NCBI RefSeq assembly: GCF_003611695.1
Contig: NZ_RAWE01000010.1
Location: 1 to 64,000 of the forward strand
Direction: 5' to 3'
Origin: Corallococcus carmarthensis
GTDB taxonomy: Bacteria > Myxococcota > Myxococcia > Myxococcales > Myxococcaceae
DNA length: 64,000 nt
Every line of letters begins with the position of its first letter. Position 1 is the first letter of the stretch. Of the stretch, positions 38,301 to 55,064 are shown piece after piece. Made by a program: the position numbers and the translations under genes. Below the pieces are notes generated by a model. It searched no databases. It saw only the letters and a list, made by a program, of their open reading frames with translations, and was not told the DNA's origin.

Positions 38301-41300
38301 TGGTTCGCGGGGACGGGCTCCAGGTCCACCGGCTCCAGCTCCACCGTCAGCGACGGGGCCACGTGCTGCACCGGCGTGCCCTCATCCCACCGCACGAAGG
38401 TGCGCAGGGACGCCTGTCGCTCCAGCAGCTTGTTGAAGCTGAAGCGCAGCGCGCCCACGTCCAGCGCGCCGTGCAGGCGGAACGCGGAGGGCAGGTTGTA
38501 GACGGCCGTGCCCGGGTTGAGCTGCTCCAGGAACCACAGCCGCTGCTGCATGAGGGACAGCGGCGAGGGCGCGGTGCCAACACGGGGCGGGATGCGCTGC
38601 GCGGGGCTCGTGGCCCCGTCGTCGCCGCGCACCAGCCGGGCCAGCTTCTCCACGGTGGGCGCCTCGAACATGCGGCGCAGCGTGAGGCTCACGTCCAGGT
38701 CGCGGCTCGCGCGCGTGAGGGCCTGCGACGCCAGCAGCGAGTGGCCGCCCAGGCGGAAGAAGTCCGCCGTGACGCTGACCCGGCGCAGCCCCAGCACGTC
38801 CGCGAAGATGGCCGCGAGCTTCTGCTCCGTCTCGTCGCGAGGCGCGACGTAGGCGTCCTCCTGCGACTCCACCTGCGGCGACGGCAGGGCCTTGCGGTCC
38901 ACCTTGCCGTTCGGAGTGAGCGGCAGCGCGGGCAGGGCCACGAAGTGCTGAGGCACCATGTACTCCGGCAGCCCCTGCTTGAGGTGCGCGCGGAGGACTT
39001 CATCCGAGGGCGTCGTCTGTCCGGGCCGCGCGATGAGGTACGCGACGAGGCGGCGGTCACCGGGCCGGTCCTCGCGCACGAGGGCCACGGCCTGCGCCAG
39101 CGACGGATGCGAGGCCAGCGCCGCTTCGACTTCGCCCAACTCGATGCGGAAGCCGCGCAGCTTCACCTGCGAGTCATTGCGGCCCAGGTACTCCACGGTG
39201 CCGTCCGCCAGCCACCGGGCGAGGTCGCCCGTGCGGTACATGCGCTCGCCAGGGCGGAAGGGGTTGGCCAGGAAGCGCTCCTGCGTCAGCTCCGGCCGGT
39301 GCAGGTAGCCCAACGTCACGCCGTCGCCGCCAATGTACAGCTCGCCCGCGACGCCCACCGGCACGGGGGCCAGGTGCGAGTCGAGGAGGTAGAGCTGGGT
39401 GTTGGCGATGGGACGGCCGATGCGGATGGAGGAGAGGGGAGGCTGCACGCGCCAGGTGGTGGACCAGACGGTGGTCTCCGTGGGGCCGTACATGTTCCAG
39501 AGGCTGCCAACGCGGGCGAGCAGGGCTTCGGCCAATTCGCGGGGAAGCGCTTCTCCACCGACGAGAGCCTTGAAGCCGGGACGCGGCTGCCAGCCGGCCT
39601 CCAGCAGCAGGCGCCAGGTGGAGGGCGTGGCCTGCATGACGGTGACGGCGTTGGCTTCGAGGGCGGCCTTGAGGAGCGCGCCGTCGGAGGCGGTGTCACG
39701 GGAGGCGAGCACCACCTGGGCACCGGTGGTGAGGGGCAGCAGCAGCTCCAGCACGGCGATGTCGAAGGAGAGCGTGGTGACGGCGAGCAGGACGTCCTGG
39801 GCGGAGAGGCTCGGGGCCTCCTGCATGGTGCCCAGGAAGTTCACCACCGCGCGGTGCGGCACGCGCACGCCCTTGGGCTTGCCCGTCGAACCCGACGTGT
39901 AGATGACGTACGCCACGGCCTCCGGAGAGACCTCCTGCGCCGGGAACTCGGTCTCGGGCTGCGAGGCCGTGTCCTCGAGGAGCAGGGGCTTCACGCTCGT
40001 GGACGGCAGGGACGCCACCAGGGCCTGCTGCGTGAGGATGGTGGAGAGCTTCGCGTCCTCGACCATGAAGGCGAGGCGTTCCGGCGGGAAGCCGGGGTCC
40101 AGCGGGACGTAGCCGGCACCGGCTTCGAGGATGCCCAAGAGGCCCACGACCATGTCCGCGCCGCGGTTCGTGAAGAGGCCGACGAGGCTTCCGGCCGCGA
40201 CACCCTCCTGCTTGAGCGCATGCGCCACCTGATGGCTGCGCTGGAGCAGCTGCTGGTACGTGAGCGTCACGTCCCCCGCGCGCAGAGCCACCGCGTCGGG
40301 CGTGGCCCGCGCTTGCGCGGCGACGAGCGTGTGGACGAAGGCTTCGCGGTCGAACGGCTTCTGGGTGGCGTTCCAGTCCACCAGCACGCGCTGCTTCTCC
40401 GCGGCGGGCAACAGCGGCAGGCGCGCGACGGGCGCTTCCGCGTCGGCGACCACGCCCCGCAGCAATTCCTCGTAACACGCCATCCAGCGGCGAACCGAGG
40501 AGCCGTCGAAGAGGTCGGTGTTGTACTGGCACTCCAGCACCACGCGGCCATGGGCCTCGGCCGCGTTGATGAAGAGGTCGAAGTTCTCGAAGTGGCGCGG
40601 GTTGCTGGCCAGGGTGCAGGTGAGGCCCTGGAACGCCAGTTGCTCGCCCGTGACGGCCTGATCCACGTTGAACAGCACGTTGACCAGCGGCAGGCGGCTG
40701 GGGTCGCGCGGCAGCGCCAGCTGCTTGAGCAGCGTGCCGAACGTGTACTCCTGGTGCTCGTAGGCATCGAGCATCGTGGTGCGCAGCTGCTTGAGCACCT
40801 GCGTGAAGGGCGCCTCCGCGGCCACGTTGCTGCGCAGGGGCAGCGCGTTCACGCAGTGGCCCACCAGGTCCTTCAACCCGGCCACGGACTGGCCCGCGGC
40901 GGGGATGGCCACCACCACGTCCTCCAGGCCCGTCAGCCGGTGCAGCAACGCCTTGAAGCCCGCCAGCAGCGTGGTGAAGAAGCTGCCGCCGTGGCGCGCA
41001 CCCACGCGCTTGAGCTGCTCCACGAGCGCGGGCTCCAGGACATAGTCCTCACGCCGCGAGCTGTACGTCTTGGACGGCGGACGGCGCCGGTCCAACGGCA
41101 GCTCCAGCACCGGCAGCGCGCCGGAGAACTGCTTCAGCCAGTAGCGCTCGTGCTCCGCGTACTCCGGCGTCGTGGCCAGCTGGGCCTGCGCGCGGGCGTA
41201 GTCGCTGAACGTGGGCGCGGGCGAAAGCGTGTGCGGGGTCCGCCGCGCGTGCGCCGAATAGAACGTCGCCAGGTCGCGCAGCATCACCGCCATGGACCAG

Positions 41301-41787
41301 CCGTCGCACACGATGTGGTGCGCGGTCAGCGTCAGCAGGTGCTCCTGCGCGGACAGCCGGGCCAGGCGCGGACGCAAGAGCGGTCCGGTCTCCAGGGACA
41401 GCGGCGTCTCCACCTCGTGGGCCACGAGTTCGCGGACGCGGGCATCGCGCTCGGAGGGCGGCAGTGTGTCCAGCGCCAGGACCTCCAGCGGGAAGGGCGT
41501 GGAGGCGGCCACGCACAGCGTGAGGCCATCCGCGCTGAACGTGGAGCGCAGGGCTTCGTGCCGCTCCATCAGGTCCTGGAGCGCGGCGCGCAGGCACTCG
41601 ACGTCCAGGGGCCCGTGCAGACGCACGGACATGGACTCGTTGAAGGCGCACGACGCGTCGGGACCCATCTGCACGCCGGTCCAGACCTCGCGCTGGGGCT
41701 CGGTGGACGGCGCGGTGAGCAGCAGCGCGGGCCCGGCGAACGGATCGAAGTCGTCGGGCAGGTCCTGAGTCGGGGTCGCGGGGGTCT

Positions 41788-41791
<4 letters not shown>
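35336..41791 (-). CDS. Nonribosomal peptide synthetase, C-A-T-C-A-T
   Basis: 2151 aa, two modules. C1 (about 25-440) has HHIVCDG with His158/159; A1 about 470-960; T1 Ser1018 in LGGHSLL; C2 (about 1050-1480) has HHLIWDG with His1208; A2 about 1520-2010; T2 Ser2069. Both adenylation domains give, by alignment to GrsA by eye, the pocket code D-I-L-Q-V-G-M-V-W-K, close to the known glycine code DILQLGLIWK. There is no epimerase, methylase or thioesterase; the chain ends after T2 in a Pro/Thr-rich tail. The ATG overlaps the stop of the starter synthase (ATGA). It should add two residues, likely Gly-Gly, to the acyl-ACP made by its neighbour. Release must be by separate hydrolases or a spontaneous step. 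Confidence 0.95.
36468..36769 (-). repeat. Exact copy 2 of A-domain repeat
   Basis: This segment of A2 (module 2) is identical, base for base as far as I can read, to 39618-39919 of A1. The spacing is 3150 bases, exactly 1050 codons. On both sides the copies remain very similar for several hundred bases. The C domains are much less alike, so the pattern points to recent conversion between A domains. Confidence 0.85.
39618..39919 (-). repeat. Exact copy 1 of A-domain repeat
   Basis: Partner of 36468-36769 within the same gene. It covers the region from the A3 core (YTSGSTGKPKGV) to just before the GGEALPR region, including most of the substrate pocket. Identity at this level keeps both modules at the same amino acid. 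Confidence 0.85.
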
Positions 41792-48606
<6,815 letters not shown>

Positions 48607-48759
48607 CCGACCTTCTGGTTCCGAACGTTTGAAATGGAAGGGGATGGGAAAGACGGGCCAACCCGGCCCCCGAGCATGCCATGCCTGGAAAGGAATGATC
48701 GCGCCTGGGCAGATTCCTTACATCCGGACGGCCCCTTGGCCGCCCCCCAGCCTTCGCAT

Positions 48760-49638
48760 TCAGAGAAAGCGCGAAAAGAACGCCAGGACGCGGCGTGGAT
48801 ATTCTTCCGGCGAGGCCTGGAGGTAGTTCTCGTGCCCCGCGCCAGGCACGCGCCACTTCTCCCAGGGGCCTTGACCCTGGCGCAGGAGGTCCTCCAGCGC
48901 GGCGTCCGGCACCCACGGATCCGCCGCGCCGGCCACCAGCAGGACGGGGCGGCCCGCCAGCGCGGCCATGTCACGCGCGGGCTGCACGGCGTTCACGTCC
49001 ACGCCCGCGCGCTTCATCACCCCCAGCGCAGGCCAAAGGCCCAGGGGGCCCCAGTGTCCCAGCTCATCCTGGAGCGCCTGCGCGGGCGCCACCGCCGCGG
49101 CCTCCACCACCACGGCCTTGAGTCGCGGATCCGCCGCCGCGGCCTTCAGCACCGAATAGCCGCCCAGGGAGAACCCGAGCGCACCGATGCGCTTCGCGTC
49201 CACCTCCGGCTGATGCGCGGCGAAGTCCACCGCGGCCTGCACCTGGGCCGCCTCGCGGTCGCCGTAGGTGGACACCGTCCCGCCGCTTTCACCGTGCGCG
49301 CCCAGGTCGAAGAGCACCAGCCCGTACCCGGCCTTCGCCAGGAACCGGGCCTCCGGCAAAAGCTGCGTGCGGTTGCCTGTCAGGCCATGGACCAGGATGA
49401 CGAGCGCCCCGTCGCGCGGCGGCAGGTACCAGCCCTTGAGCTGGAGGCCGTCGCGGTCCTGGAACGCCACGTCGCGCAAGCCCGCGAACTCCGCTTCTTG
49501 CGGCGGACTCCCCACCGGCTGCCGGGGCGGGTGCACCTCCTGGGAGATGTAGCGCGCGCTGCGCACCGCGACCCAGGCCGCCATCGCCAGCAGGGCCACG
49601 CCACCCAGCACCAGCCCGGCGATGAGCGGACGCTTCAC
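48760..49638 (-). CDS. Membrane-anchored alpha/beta-hydrolase
   Basis: 292 aa. The N-terminus KRPLIAGLVLGGVALLAMA is a membrane anchor, so the enzyme faces the periplasm. The hydrolase part has ILVHGLTGNR, LFDLGAHGESGG, the nucleophile elbow GFSLGGYS with a normal Ser, VAGAADPWVP (Asp) and GAGHENY (His). It resembles the FrsA/YqkD-like esterases. The GTG at 49638 overlaps the stop of the DUF885 gene (GTGA). It ends 153 bases before the starter synthase ATG; that gap is the likely promoter of the biosynthetic genes. Confidence 0.85.
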   Translation of the reverse strand: MKRPLIAGLVLGGVALLAMAAWVAVRSARYISQEVHPPRQPVGSPPQEAEFAGLRDVAFQDRDGLQLKGWYLPPRDGALVILVHGLTGNRTQLLPEARFLAKAGYGLVLFDLGAHGESGGTVSTYGDREAAQVQAAVDFAAHQPEVDAKRIGALGFSLGGYSVLKAAAADPRLKAVVVEAAAVAPAQALQDELGHWGPLGLWPALGVMKRAGVDVNAVQPARDMAALAGRPVLLVAGAADPWVPDAALEDLLRQGQGPWEKWRVPGAGHENYLQASPEEYPRRVLAFFSRFL

Positions 49639-51383
49639 GCGGACTCCCGGGCCACCCATGCGTCGACTTTCGCCTCCAGCACGTCCAGCGGCAGCGAGCC
49701 CGTCAGCAGCACTTCGTCATGGAACGCCTTCACGTCGAAGCGCGTCCCCAGCGCGGCCTCTGCCCGGTCGCGCAGCGCGCGCATGCGCAGCTGGCCGACC
49801 TTGTACGCCAGCGCCTGGCCCGGCCACGCGATGTAGCGGTCCACCTCGTTGGTGATGTCCAGCTCCTGGCGTGGCGCGTTCTCCATGAAGAAGTCCAGCG
49901 CCTGCTTGCGCGTCCACCGCTTCGCGTGCAGGCCGGTGTCCACCACCAGCCGCACCGCGCGCCACATCTCGTAGGCCAGCTGGCCGAACTTGTCGTGCGG
50001 GTCGTCGTACAGGCCCAGCTCGTCGCCCAGCGACTCGCTGTAGAGCGCCCAGCCTTCATCGAAGGCCACGTAGGACGTGAAGCGGCGGAAGTCCGGCACG
50101 TCGGTCTGCTCGGAGGCCAGCGACACCTGGAAGTGGTGGCCGGGCACGGCCTCGTGCAGCGTCAGGGGCACCATCTCCCAGACGGGCCGCGTCTCCGGCC
50201 GGTAGAGGTTCACCTGGAAGGTGCCCGGGCGCGAGCCGTCCGCGGAGGCCGGGAAGTAGAAGCCCGTCGTCACGTCCGGGGCCATGGCCTCCGGGATGGG
50301 TTCGACGACGTAGGGCTTCTTCGGCATCGTCCGGAACAGGCGCTCGAGCAGCGGATCAATGCGCTTCGCCAGCGCCCGGTAGCGCGCGAGCAGCGATTCG
50401 CCCGTGGGTTCGTAGAAGCGCGGCTCCGTGCGCAGCATTTCGAAGAAGGCCTGCCGCGTGCCGGTGAAGCCCGTGCGCGCCATCACCCCGTCGAGCTCCG
50501 CGCTCAGCCGCTGGACCTCCGCGAGCCCCATCGCGTGGATCTCATCGGGAGTCAGGCGCGTCGTCGTGTGCCGGCGCGCCAGCACCGTGTACATCGCTTC
50601 ACCCTCCGGGAACTGCCACACGCCCACGGTCTCCGGAGCGGCGGGGAGGTACTCCGCCGTCACGAAGTCCAGGGCGCGCTTGAGCGCGGGCACCACGGTG
50701 TTCGCGATGGCGTCACGGCCCGCCTGCTGAAGCCTCCGCGCGTCCTCCGGTGCGAAGTCCTTCGGCATGCGCGTGAAGGGGCTGTAGAAGCCGCTCCGCG
50801 CCGGATCCTCCACCACCTGCCGCTCCAGCTGCGGCGGGATGCGCTGGAGCACGATGCGCGGGTGGATGCGGTGCTGGCGCATGCCCTCGCGCATCAGCGC
50901 CACCACCTGATCCGCGTAGGTGCCGAAGCGCTCCAGCCGCTTCACCCAGTCCTCGTAGTCCCGCACCGTTTCGAAGCGCAGGGTGTCCGCGAGCTGGTAC
51001 GCCGTCTGGAGCCCCGGCGGCTGCTTGAGCCCCTCCGGCAGGCCGCCCATCTGGTTGAGGGGCAGGAGGTGCCACTTCACCCCGTACTCTTCAATCCACG
51101 TCTCGTGCATCCGGCGGAAGAGGTCCAGATGCAGCCGGTCCGCGTCGTCATCCAGCCCGGCGCGGTCCACGTCCTCAAGCCGGCGCAGCACGTCATGGCT
51201 GTGCCGGTGATCCGCCTCCAGCGCGGCGAGGCTCAAGTCATCCCACGTGTCGTTCCAACGCCGGTCCCCGAGGAGCGACGCGTAGGTGGGGTACTGCTGG
51301 AGCGAGTACTGCCACTCCGCTTCCAGCAGGGCGTGCAACGCGGCGGAGGCAGCACCGCGCTGGCGGACGGACTCGGATGACAT
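49635..51383 (-). CDS. DUF885-family (M3-like) metallopeptidase
   Basis: 582 aa, fully helical. The zinc motif is HEAVPGHHFQ, the DUF885 version of HExxGH, and VAFDEGWALYSE supplies the downstream Glu region. No signal peptide is visible. Myxobacteria have many copies of this family; some bacterial members act on peptides, but the substrate here is unknown. Translationally coupled to the membrane-anchored hydrolase. The NYN-protein gene ends upstream after 27 bases on the same strand. Confidence 0.9.
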   Translation of the reverse strand: MSSESVRQRGAASAALHALLEAEWQYSLQQYPTYASLLGDRRWNDTWDDLSLAALEADHRHSHDVLRRLEDVDRAGLDDDADRLHLDLFRRMHETWIEEYGVKWHLLPLNQMGGLPEGLKQPPGLQTAYQLADTLRFETVRDYEDWVKRLERFGTYADQVVALMREGMRQHRIHPRIVLQRIPPQLERQVVEDPARSGFYSPFTRMPKDFAPEDARRLQQAGRDAIANTVVPALKRALDFVTAEYLPAAPETVGVWQFPEGEAMYTVLARRHTTTRLTPDEIHAMGLAEVQRLSAELDGVMARTGFTGTRQAFFEMLRTEPRFYEPTGESLLARYRALAKRIDPLLERLFRTMPKKPYVVEPIPEAMAPDVTTGFYFPASADGSRPGTFQVNLYRPETRPVWEMVPLTLHEAVPGHHFQVSLASEQTDVPDFRRFTSYVAFDEGWALYSESLGDELGLYDDPHDKFGQLAYEMWRAVRLVVDTGLHAKRWTRKQALDFFMENAPRQELDITNEVDRYIAWPGQALAYKVGQLRMRALRDRAEAALGTRFDVKAFHDEVLLTGSLPLDVLEAKVDAWVARESA

Positions 51384-51410
51384 GGACGGACTCCGGAGTG
51401 GGAACCGCGA

Positions 51411-51998
51411 TTACACGAACATCGTAGGATCGAACTCGTCCACGTTGACCGGCAGCAGCCGGGGAAGGGGACGCTGGAAGACGCGGGCGTTGAGCTCCAG
51501 GTCGACGACCTTCAGGCCCAGGGGGGTGAGCTCGCGGAAGCGCTGGCTCACGTACTCGCGCAGGCCGAGCACGGCGACCTGGCGCTTCTCCTCCAGCAGG
51601 GGCTTGAGCGCCTCCGCGAAGTCCGCGCCGTCGTGGCTGGCCAGGCCGACCGCCGCCCCCGGGCGCTGGGTGCGGATGTTCTCCAAGAGCTTGAGGATGC
51701 CCAGGTCCACGACCTTCTGATCCGGCCGGCCGTGCAGCAGCGCGACCTCACACCCCGCGGACTTCAGCGCGCGCACGAAGCCAATCATCGCGTCGGGAAG
51801 CTGCTCGCCGCGCGCGTTGAGCACCACCACGCAGCGTACGGGCTTGGGGAAGTAGGTGTCGCAGAAGGCGACGAGCCGGTCGAACTGCACCCGATCCTGG
51901 GGCTCGGGTTTGCGTCCGACGATGTTGGAGACGGCCCAGTCGACGTTCTCGGCGTCGATGAGGACGTAGGATGCGGCGGCGGGTCGGGCGGATTGCAT
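51411..51998 (-). CDS. NYN-domain (PIN-like) protein
   Basis: 195 aa. The NYN/PIN-type fold is seen from YVLIDAENVDW (Asp, Glu, Asn of the active site), GRPDQKVVDLGILKLLEN and GLASHDGADF. Such proteins are metal-dependent RNases or RNA-binding proteins. The start is either this ATG or a GTG at 52007; neither has a clear ribosome site. It may be the first gene of a three-gene run with the DUF885 peptidase and hydrolase. Confidence 0.8.
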   Translation of the reverse strand: MQSARPAAASYVLIDAENVDWAVSNIVGRKPEPQDRVQFDRLVAFCDTYFPKPVRCVVVLNARGEQLPDAMIGFVRALKSAGCEVALLHGRPDQKVVDLGILKLLENIRTQRPGAAVGLASHDGADFAEALKPLLEEKRQVAVLGLREYVSQRFRELTPLGLKVVDLELNARVFQRPLPRLLPVNVDEFDPTMFV

Positions 51999-52037
51999 GG
52001 CGGGCACAATACGCGGGCTGCCGCCCGTTGTGGGTTT

Positions 52038-52925
52038 TCATCGACCCACGCGAATGCGCCGGAACTCCTCGAGCAGCAGTTCCGACACGCGCCGCACGCG
52101 GGGAATATCCAGCGCGGACTTCGCGCAGACCAGGTGGGTCTGGCTCCGGGAGAAGGGCCCCAGGTCCAGGTCCAGGGGCACCAGCTGCGTGGGGCGCGTG
52201 AAGCGGTGCGCCATGCGCGCCATCACCATCGCGCCCAGGCCGGCCTCCGCCGCCGCGAGCATCACCAGGTAGTTGTCCGCGGTGAACGACGGGGCGAAGC
52301 CGGGGATCATCGACTCCAGCTGGGGGTTGGGCGGGACGGATTCGAAGGGAGGCCCCCAGGCCACCCAGGGCAGCTGCTGGAGCGTCACCTTCTTGGGCAG
52401 CCGGGCCTTGAGGGCCTTGGACACGAAGACGCTGTTGGGGACCTCCAGCGTGTCCACGAGCTTGAGGTCCGCGCTGGTGGGAAGCCGTCCGCGCAGCGCG
52501 AGGTCTGCTTCGCCTCGTCCCAGGTCCAGGTACTGGATCTGCGAATGCACCTCCAGGCGCAGGCCCGGGTGCTTCTGGGCGACGAAGGCGGCGAAGGGGG
52601 CCACGAAGTCGAAGCTCATGAACGGCGTGGCCGTCACGCGCACGATGCCCCGGGGCGAGCTGTCCGCGGACTCCGCCGCGCGGTGCAGCTCCCCGGCCCA
52701 CTCCGCCATCTTCTTCGCGGGAACGACGAGCCGCTCGCCAGCCGCCGTGAGCGCCGCGCCCTCCACGCCGCGGCGGAACAGTGACGCGCCCACCGCGTAC
52801 TCCAGCGCGGCCAGCCGCCGGCTCACCGTGGGCTGGCCGATGCGCAGCCGCCTCGCCGCCCCGCTGAAGCTGCCCGTCTCCGCGATGGCGAGGAACAGCC
52901 GGGCGTCATCCCAGGAGATATCCAT
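52038..52925 (-). CDS. LysR-family transcriptional regulator
   Basis: 295 aa. The N-terminal helix-turn-helix reads ARLFLAIAETGSFSGAARRL, then RIGQPTVSRRLAALEYAVG; the rest is a LysR effector-binding domain. It is divergent from the metallo-beta-lactamase-fold lipoprotein gene with palindromes between them, so that gene is its probable target. Confidence 0.92.
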   Translation of the reverse strand: MDISWDDARLFLAIAETGSFSGAARRLRIGQPTVSRRLAALEYAVGASLFRRGVEGAALTAAGERLVVPAKKMAEWAGELHRAAESADSSPRGIVRVTATPFMSFDFVAPFAAFVAQKHPGLRLEVHSQIQYLDLGRGEADLALRGRLPTSADLKLVDTLEVPNSVFVSKALKARLPKKVTLQQLPWVAWGPPFESVPPNPQLESMIPGFAPSFTADNYLVMLAAAEAGLGAMVMARMAHRFTRPTQLVPLDLDLGPFSRSQTHLVCAKSALDIPRVRRVSELLLEEFRRIRVGR

Positions 52926-52933
52926 GAATGGAT

Positions 52934-52965
52934 GGCATCATGCCGTTTTGATGGATTTCCATCCA
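52934..52965. promoter_or_regulatory. Palindromic operator candidates, LysR/MBL gap
   Basis: Two close inverted repeats lie just upstream of the regulator ATG: GGCAT-C-ATGCC (52934-52944) and TGGAT-TTCC-ATCCA (52952-52965). LysR sites often have this dyad form near the regulator's own start. Confidence 0.45.
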
Positions 52966-53036
52966 CGGGCGCATCCCGCATCTTCCCGCCTGTCCCGAAC
53001 GCCCGGTGCCTCGTGCCCGGAAGAAGGAGTCCCGCC

Positions 53037-53969
53037 ATGAAGTCCACCCTGTTCGCGCTCTGCCTGGCCGTCGCGGGTATCGCCACCGGTTGCGCCACGT
53101 CCTCCCACGGCGTCCAGAAGTCCGCGCTCGGCGTGACGCGGCCCGCGGACGCGCTGCTCGCGGAGCTGGACGTGCCGGGGCCGGTGGAGCTGGAGACGGT
53201 CACCTCGTGCGACTGGGCGGTGGACCGCGGCGGCCTCATCAACCTGGACCACCCCACGGCGAAGGCGGCGCACCTGGAGGACGGGGACGAACCCGCGCAG
53301 GTCTTCTTCCATGCGCTGCGCCACCCGACGAAGGGGTTGTACATCGTGGACACCGGCGTGGAGACGGCGCTGCGGGACGCGCCGGACCGCGCGGCGCTGG
53401 GCGGCATCGTGGCGAACGCGATGCACATGGAGAAGATGACGGTGCTGGAGCCGCTGGGCGAGTGGCTGGCGAAGCAGCCCCAGCCGCTCTCCGGTGTCTT
53501 CCTCACGCACCTGCACCCGGACCACATCAGCGGCATGGCGGACGCTCCGGCGGGGACGCCCGTGTTCACCGGCCCGGGTGAGGCGGGCAGCCGCGCCTTC
53601 AGGAACCTGGTGGTGCAGGGCGCCACGGACCGCGCGCTGGCGGGCAAGCCGGCGCTGTCCGAGTGGAACTACACTGCGGACCCGAAGGGGCTCTTCGACG
53701 GCGCGGTGGACGTCTTCGGGGACGCGTCCGTGTGGGCGCTCTGGGTGCCGGGGCACACGCCGGGCAGCACCGCGTACCTCGTGCGCTCCACGAAGGGGCC
53801 AGTGCTGCTGCTGGGCGACGCCAGCCACACGCGCTGGGGCTGGGAGCACGACGTGGAGCCGGGCTCCTTCACGGAGGATGGGCCGCGCGGCGTGGTGAGC
53901 TTCAAGAAGCTGCGCGCCTTCGTCGCGGCGCACCCGGAGGTGGAGGTGCGCTTCGGCCACCAGCACTGA
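53037..53969 (+). CDS. Metallo-beta-lactamase-fold hydrolase, lipoprotein
   Basis: 310 aa from the ATG at 53037 (AAGAAGGAG upstream). The signal peptide ends in a lipobox A-T-G-C (Cys19). The MBL fold is marked by THLHPDHISG, LWVPGHTPGSTAY and LLLGDASHTRWGW, with a final His in FGHQH. The fold holds lactonases, hydrolases and other zinc enzymes; the exact substrate cannot be told. It is divergent from a LysR gene. Its last 68 bases overlap the end of the convergent GlxA-type gene. Confidence 0.88.
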   Translation: MKSTLFALCLAVAGIATGCATSSHGVQKSALGVTRPADALLAELDVPGPVELETVTSCDWAVDRGGLINLDHPTAKAAHLEDGDEPAQVFFHALRHPTKGLYIVDTGVETALRDAPDRAALGGIVANAMHMEKMTVLEPLGEWLAKQPQPLSGVFLTHLHPDHISGMADAPAGTPVFTGPGEAGSRAFRNLVVQGATDRALAGKPALSEWNYTADPKGLFDGAVDVFGDASVWALWVPGHTPGSTAYLVRSTKGPVLLLGDASHTRWGWEHDVEPGSFTEDGPRGVVSFKKLRAFVAAHPEVEVRFGHQH

Positions 53970-54918
53970 GGCTGTCAGGGCCTCCCCGGAACGCGCGGCG
54001 GTAGGCGAGGGGACTGGTGGTGACGAAGCGTTGGAAGTGTTCGCGGAACGTGGTGGGCGACCCGAAGCCCACCTTCTGCGCGACGGCCTCCACGGACTGG
54101 CTGGTGGTCTCCAGCAGGTGCTGGGCGCGGCGCACGCGGGCGTGGAGGAGCCACTGGAGGGGCGTGGTGCCGGTCTGCTCCCGGAAGCGGCGGCTCAGGG
54201 TGCGCTCGCTCAGCGCCGCCTTCCGGGCGAGGGCCTGGAGCGTGAGCGGCCGGTGCAGGTGGTCCTCCATCCAGTACAGGAGCGGCTCCAGCGACGCGCC
54301 TTCGGGCGTGGGGGGCACGTGGGTGATGAACTGGGACTGGCCGCCGTCCCGCTCCAGCGGCATCACGGCCAGCCTGGCCGCGTCCGCCGCCACCGCGGAG
54401 CCATGGTCGCGCCGCACCAGGTGCAGGCAGAGGTCCAGCCCCGCCGCCGCGCCCGCGGAGGTGAGGAACTGGCCGTTGTCGACGTAGAGGACGTTGGGAT
54501 CCACCTGGATGGAGGGGAAGCGCCGGGCCAGCTCCTCCGCGGCCATCCAGTGCGTGGTCGCGCGCAGTCCGTCGAGCAGCCCCGTCGCGGCCAGCAGGAA
54601 CGCCCCCGAGCAGATGGACGCGATGCGCGTGCCCCGGCCCGCCGCCGCGCGGAGCGCCTTCACGAGCCTGGGGGGAACGGGCGCGGAGACGTCCATGATG
54701 CCGGGCAGGAAGATGGTGTCCGCGCGCGCCAGTGCGCCCAGGCCATGGTGGGTCTTCACCCGGAACGCGCCCGCGTGGACCTCTGGTGTCAGGCCGCAGA
54801 CGCGGACCTGGTAGCCGGGGCCGCCGAAGGGCAGCCGCACGTGGCGGAAGACCTCGGTGGGAATCGAGAGGTCGAAGGGCACCACTCCGTCCAGCGCGAC
54901 GATGGCCACCGTGTGCAT
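53902..54918 (-). CDS. GlxA-type regulator (DJ-1/PfpI domain plus AraC helix-turn-helix)
   Basis: 338 aa. The N-terminal 190 residues form a class I glutamine-amidotransferase-like fold, from MHTVAIVALDGVVPFDLSIP to the elbow ASICSGAFLLAATGLLDG. The C-terminal 100 residues are an AraC/XylS DNA-binding pair of helix-turn-helices (LTLQALARKAALSERTLSRR and VAQKVGFGSPTTFREHF). Relatives regulate amino-acid or amine use. The start at 54918 follows the family; a GTG at 54999 would add 27 residues. The tail overlaps the convergent MBL gene. Confidence 0.85.
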   Translation of the reverse strand: MHTVAIVALDGVVPFDLSIPTEVFRHVRLPFGGPGYQVRVCGLTPEVHAGAFRVKTHHGLGALARADTIFLPGIMDVSAPVPPRLVKALRAAAGRGTRIASICSGAFLLAATGLLDGLRATTHWMAAEELARRFPSIQVDPNVLYVDNGQFLTSAGAAAGLDLCLHLVRRDHGSAVAADAARLAVMPLERDGGQSQFITHVPPTPEGASLEPLLYWMEDHLHRPLTLQALARKAALSERTLSRRFREQTGTTPLQWLLHARVRRAQHLLETTSQSVEAVAQKVGFGSPTTFREHFQRFVTTSPLAYRRAFRGGPDSLSAGGRSAPPPPGAPRRRRAAS

Positions 54919-55064
54919 GGCGGGAAGATGCCAGGACAGGGGTGTTCCCGCCAGCGTCGGCCGTGGCGGGAAGTCGTCGGAAAATGGCGTTTCCGCCACT
55001 CACGGCGCGGGTGAGGGGCGTGCCATACGGACGGGGTGCGAAGGGTGCACGGTGAGGATGCCGG

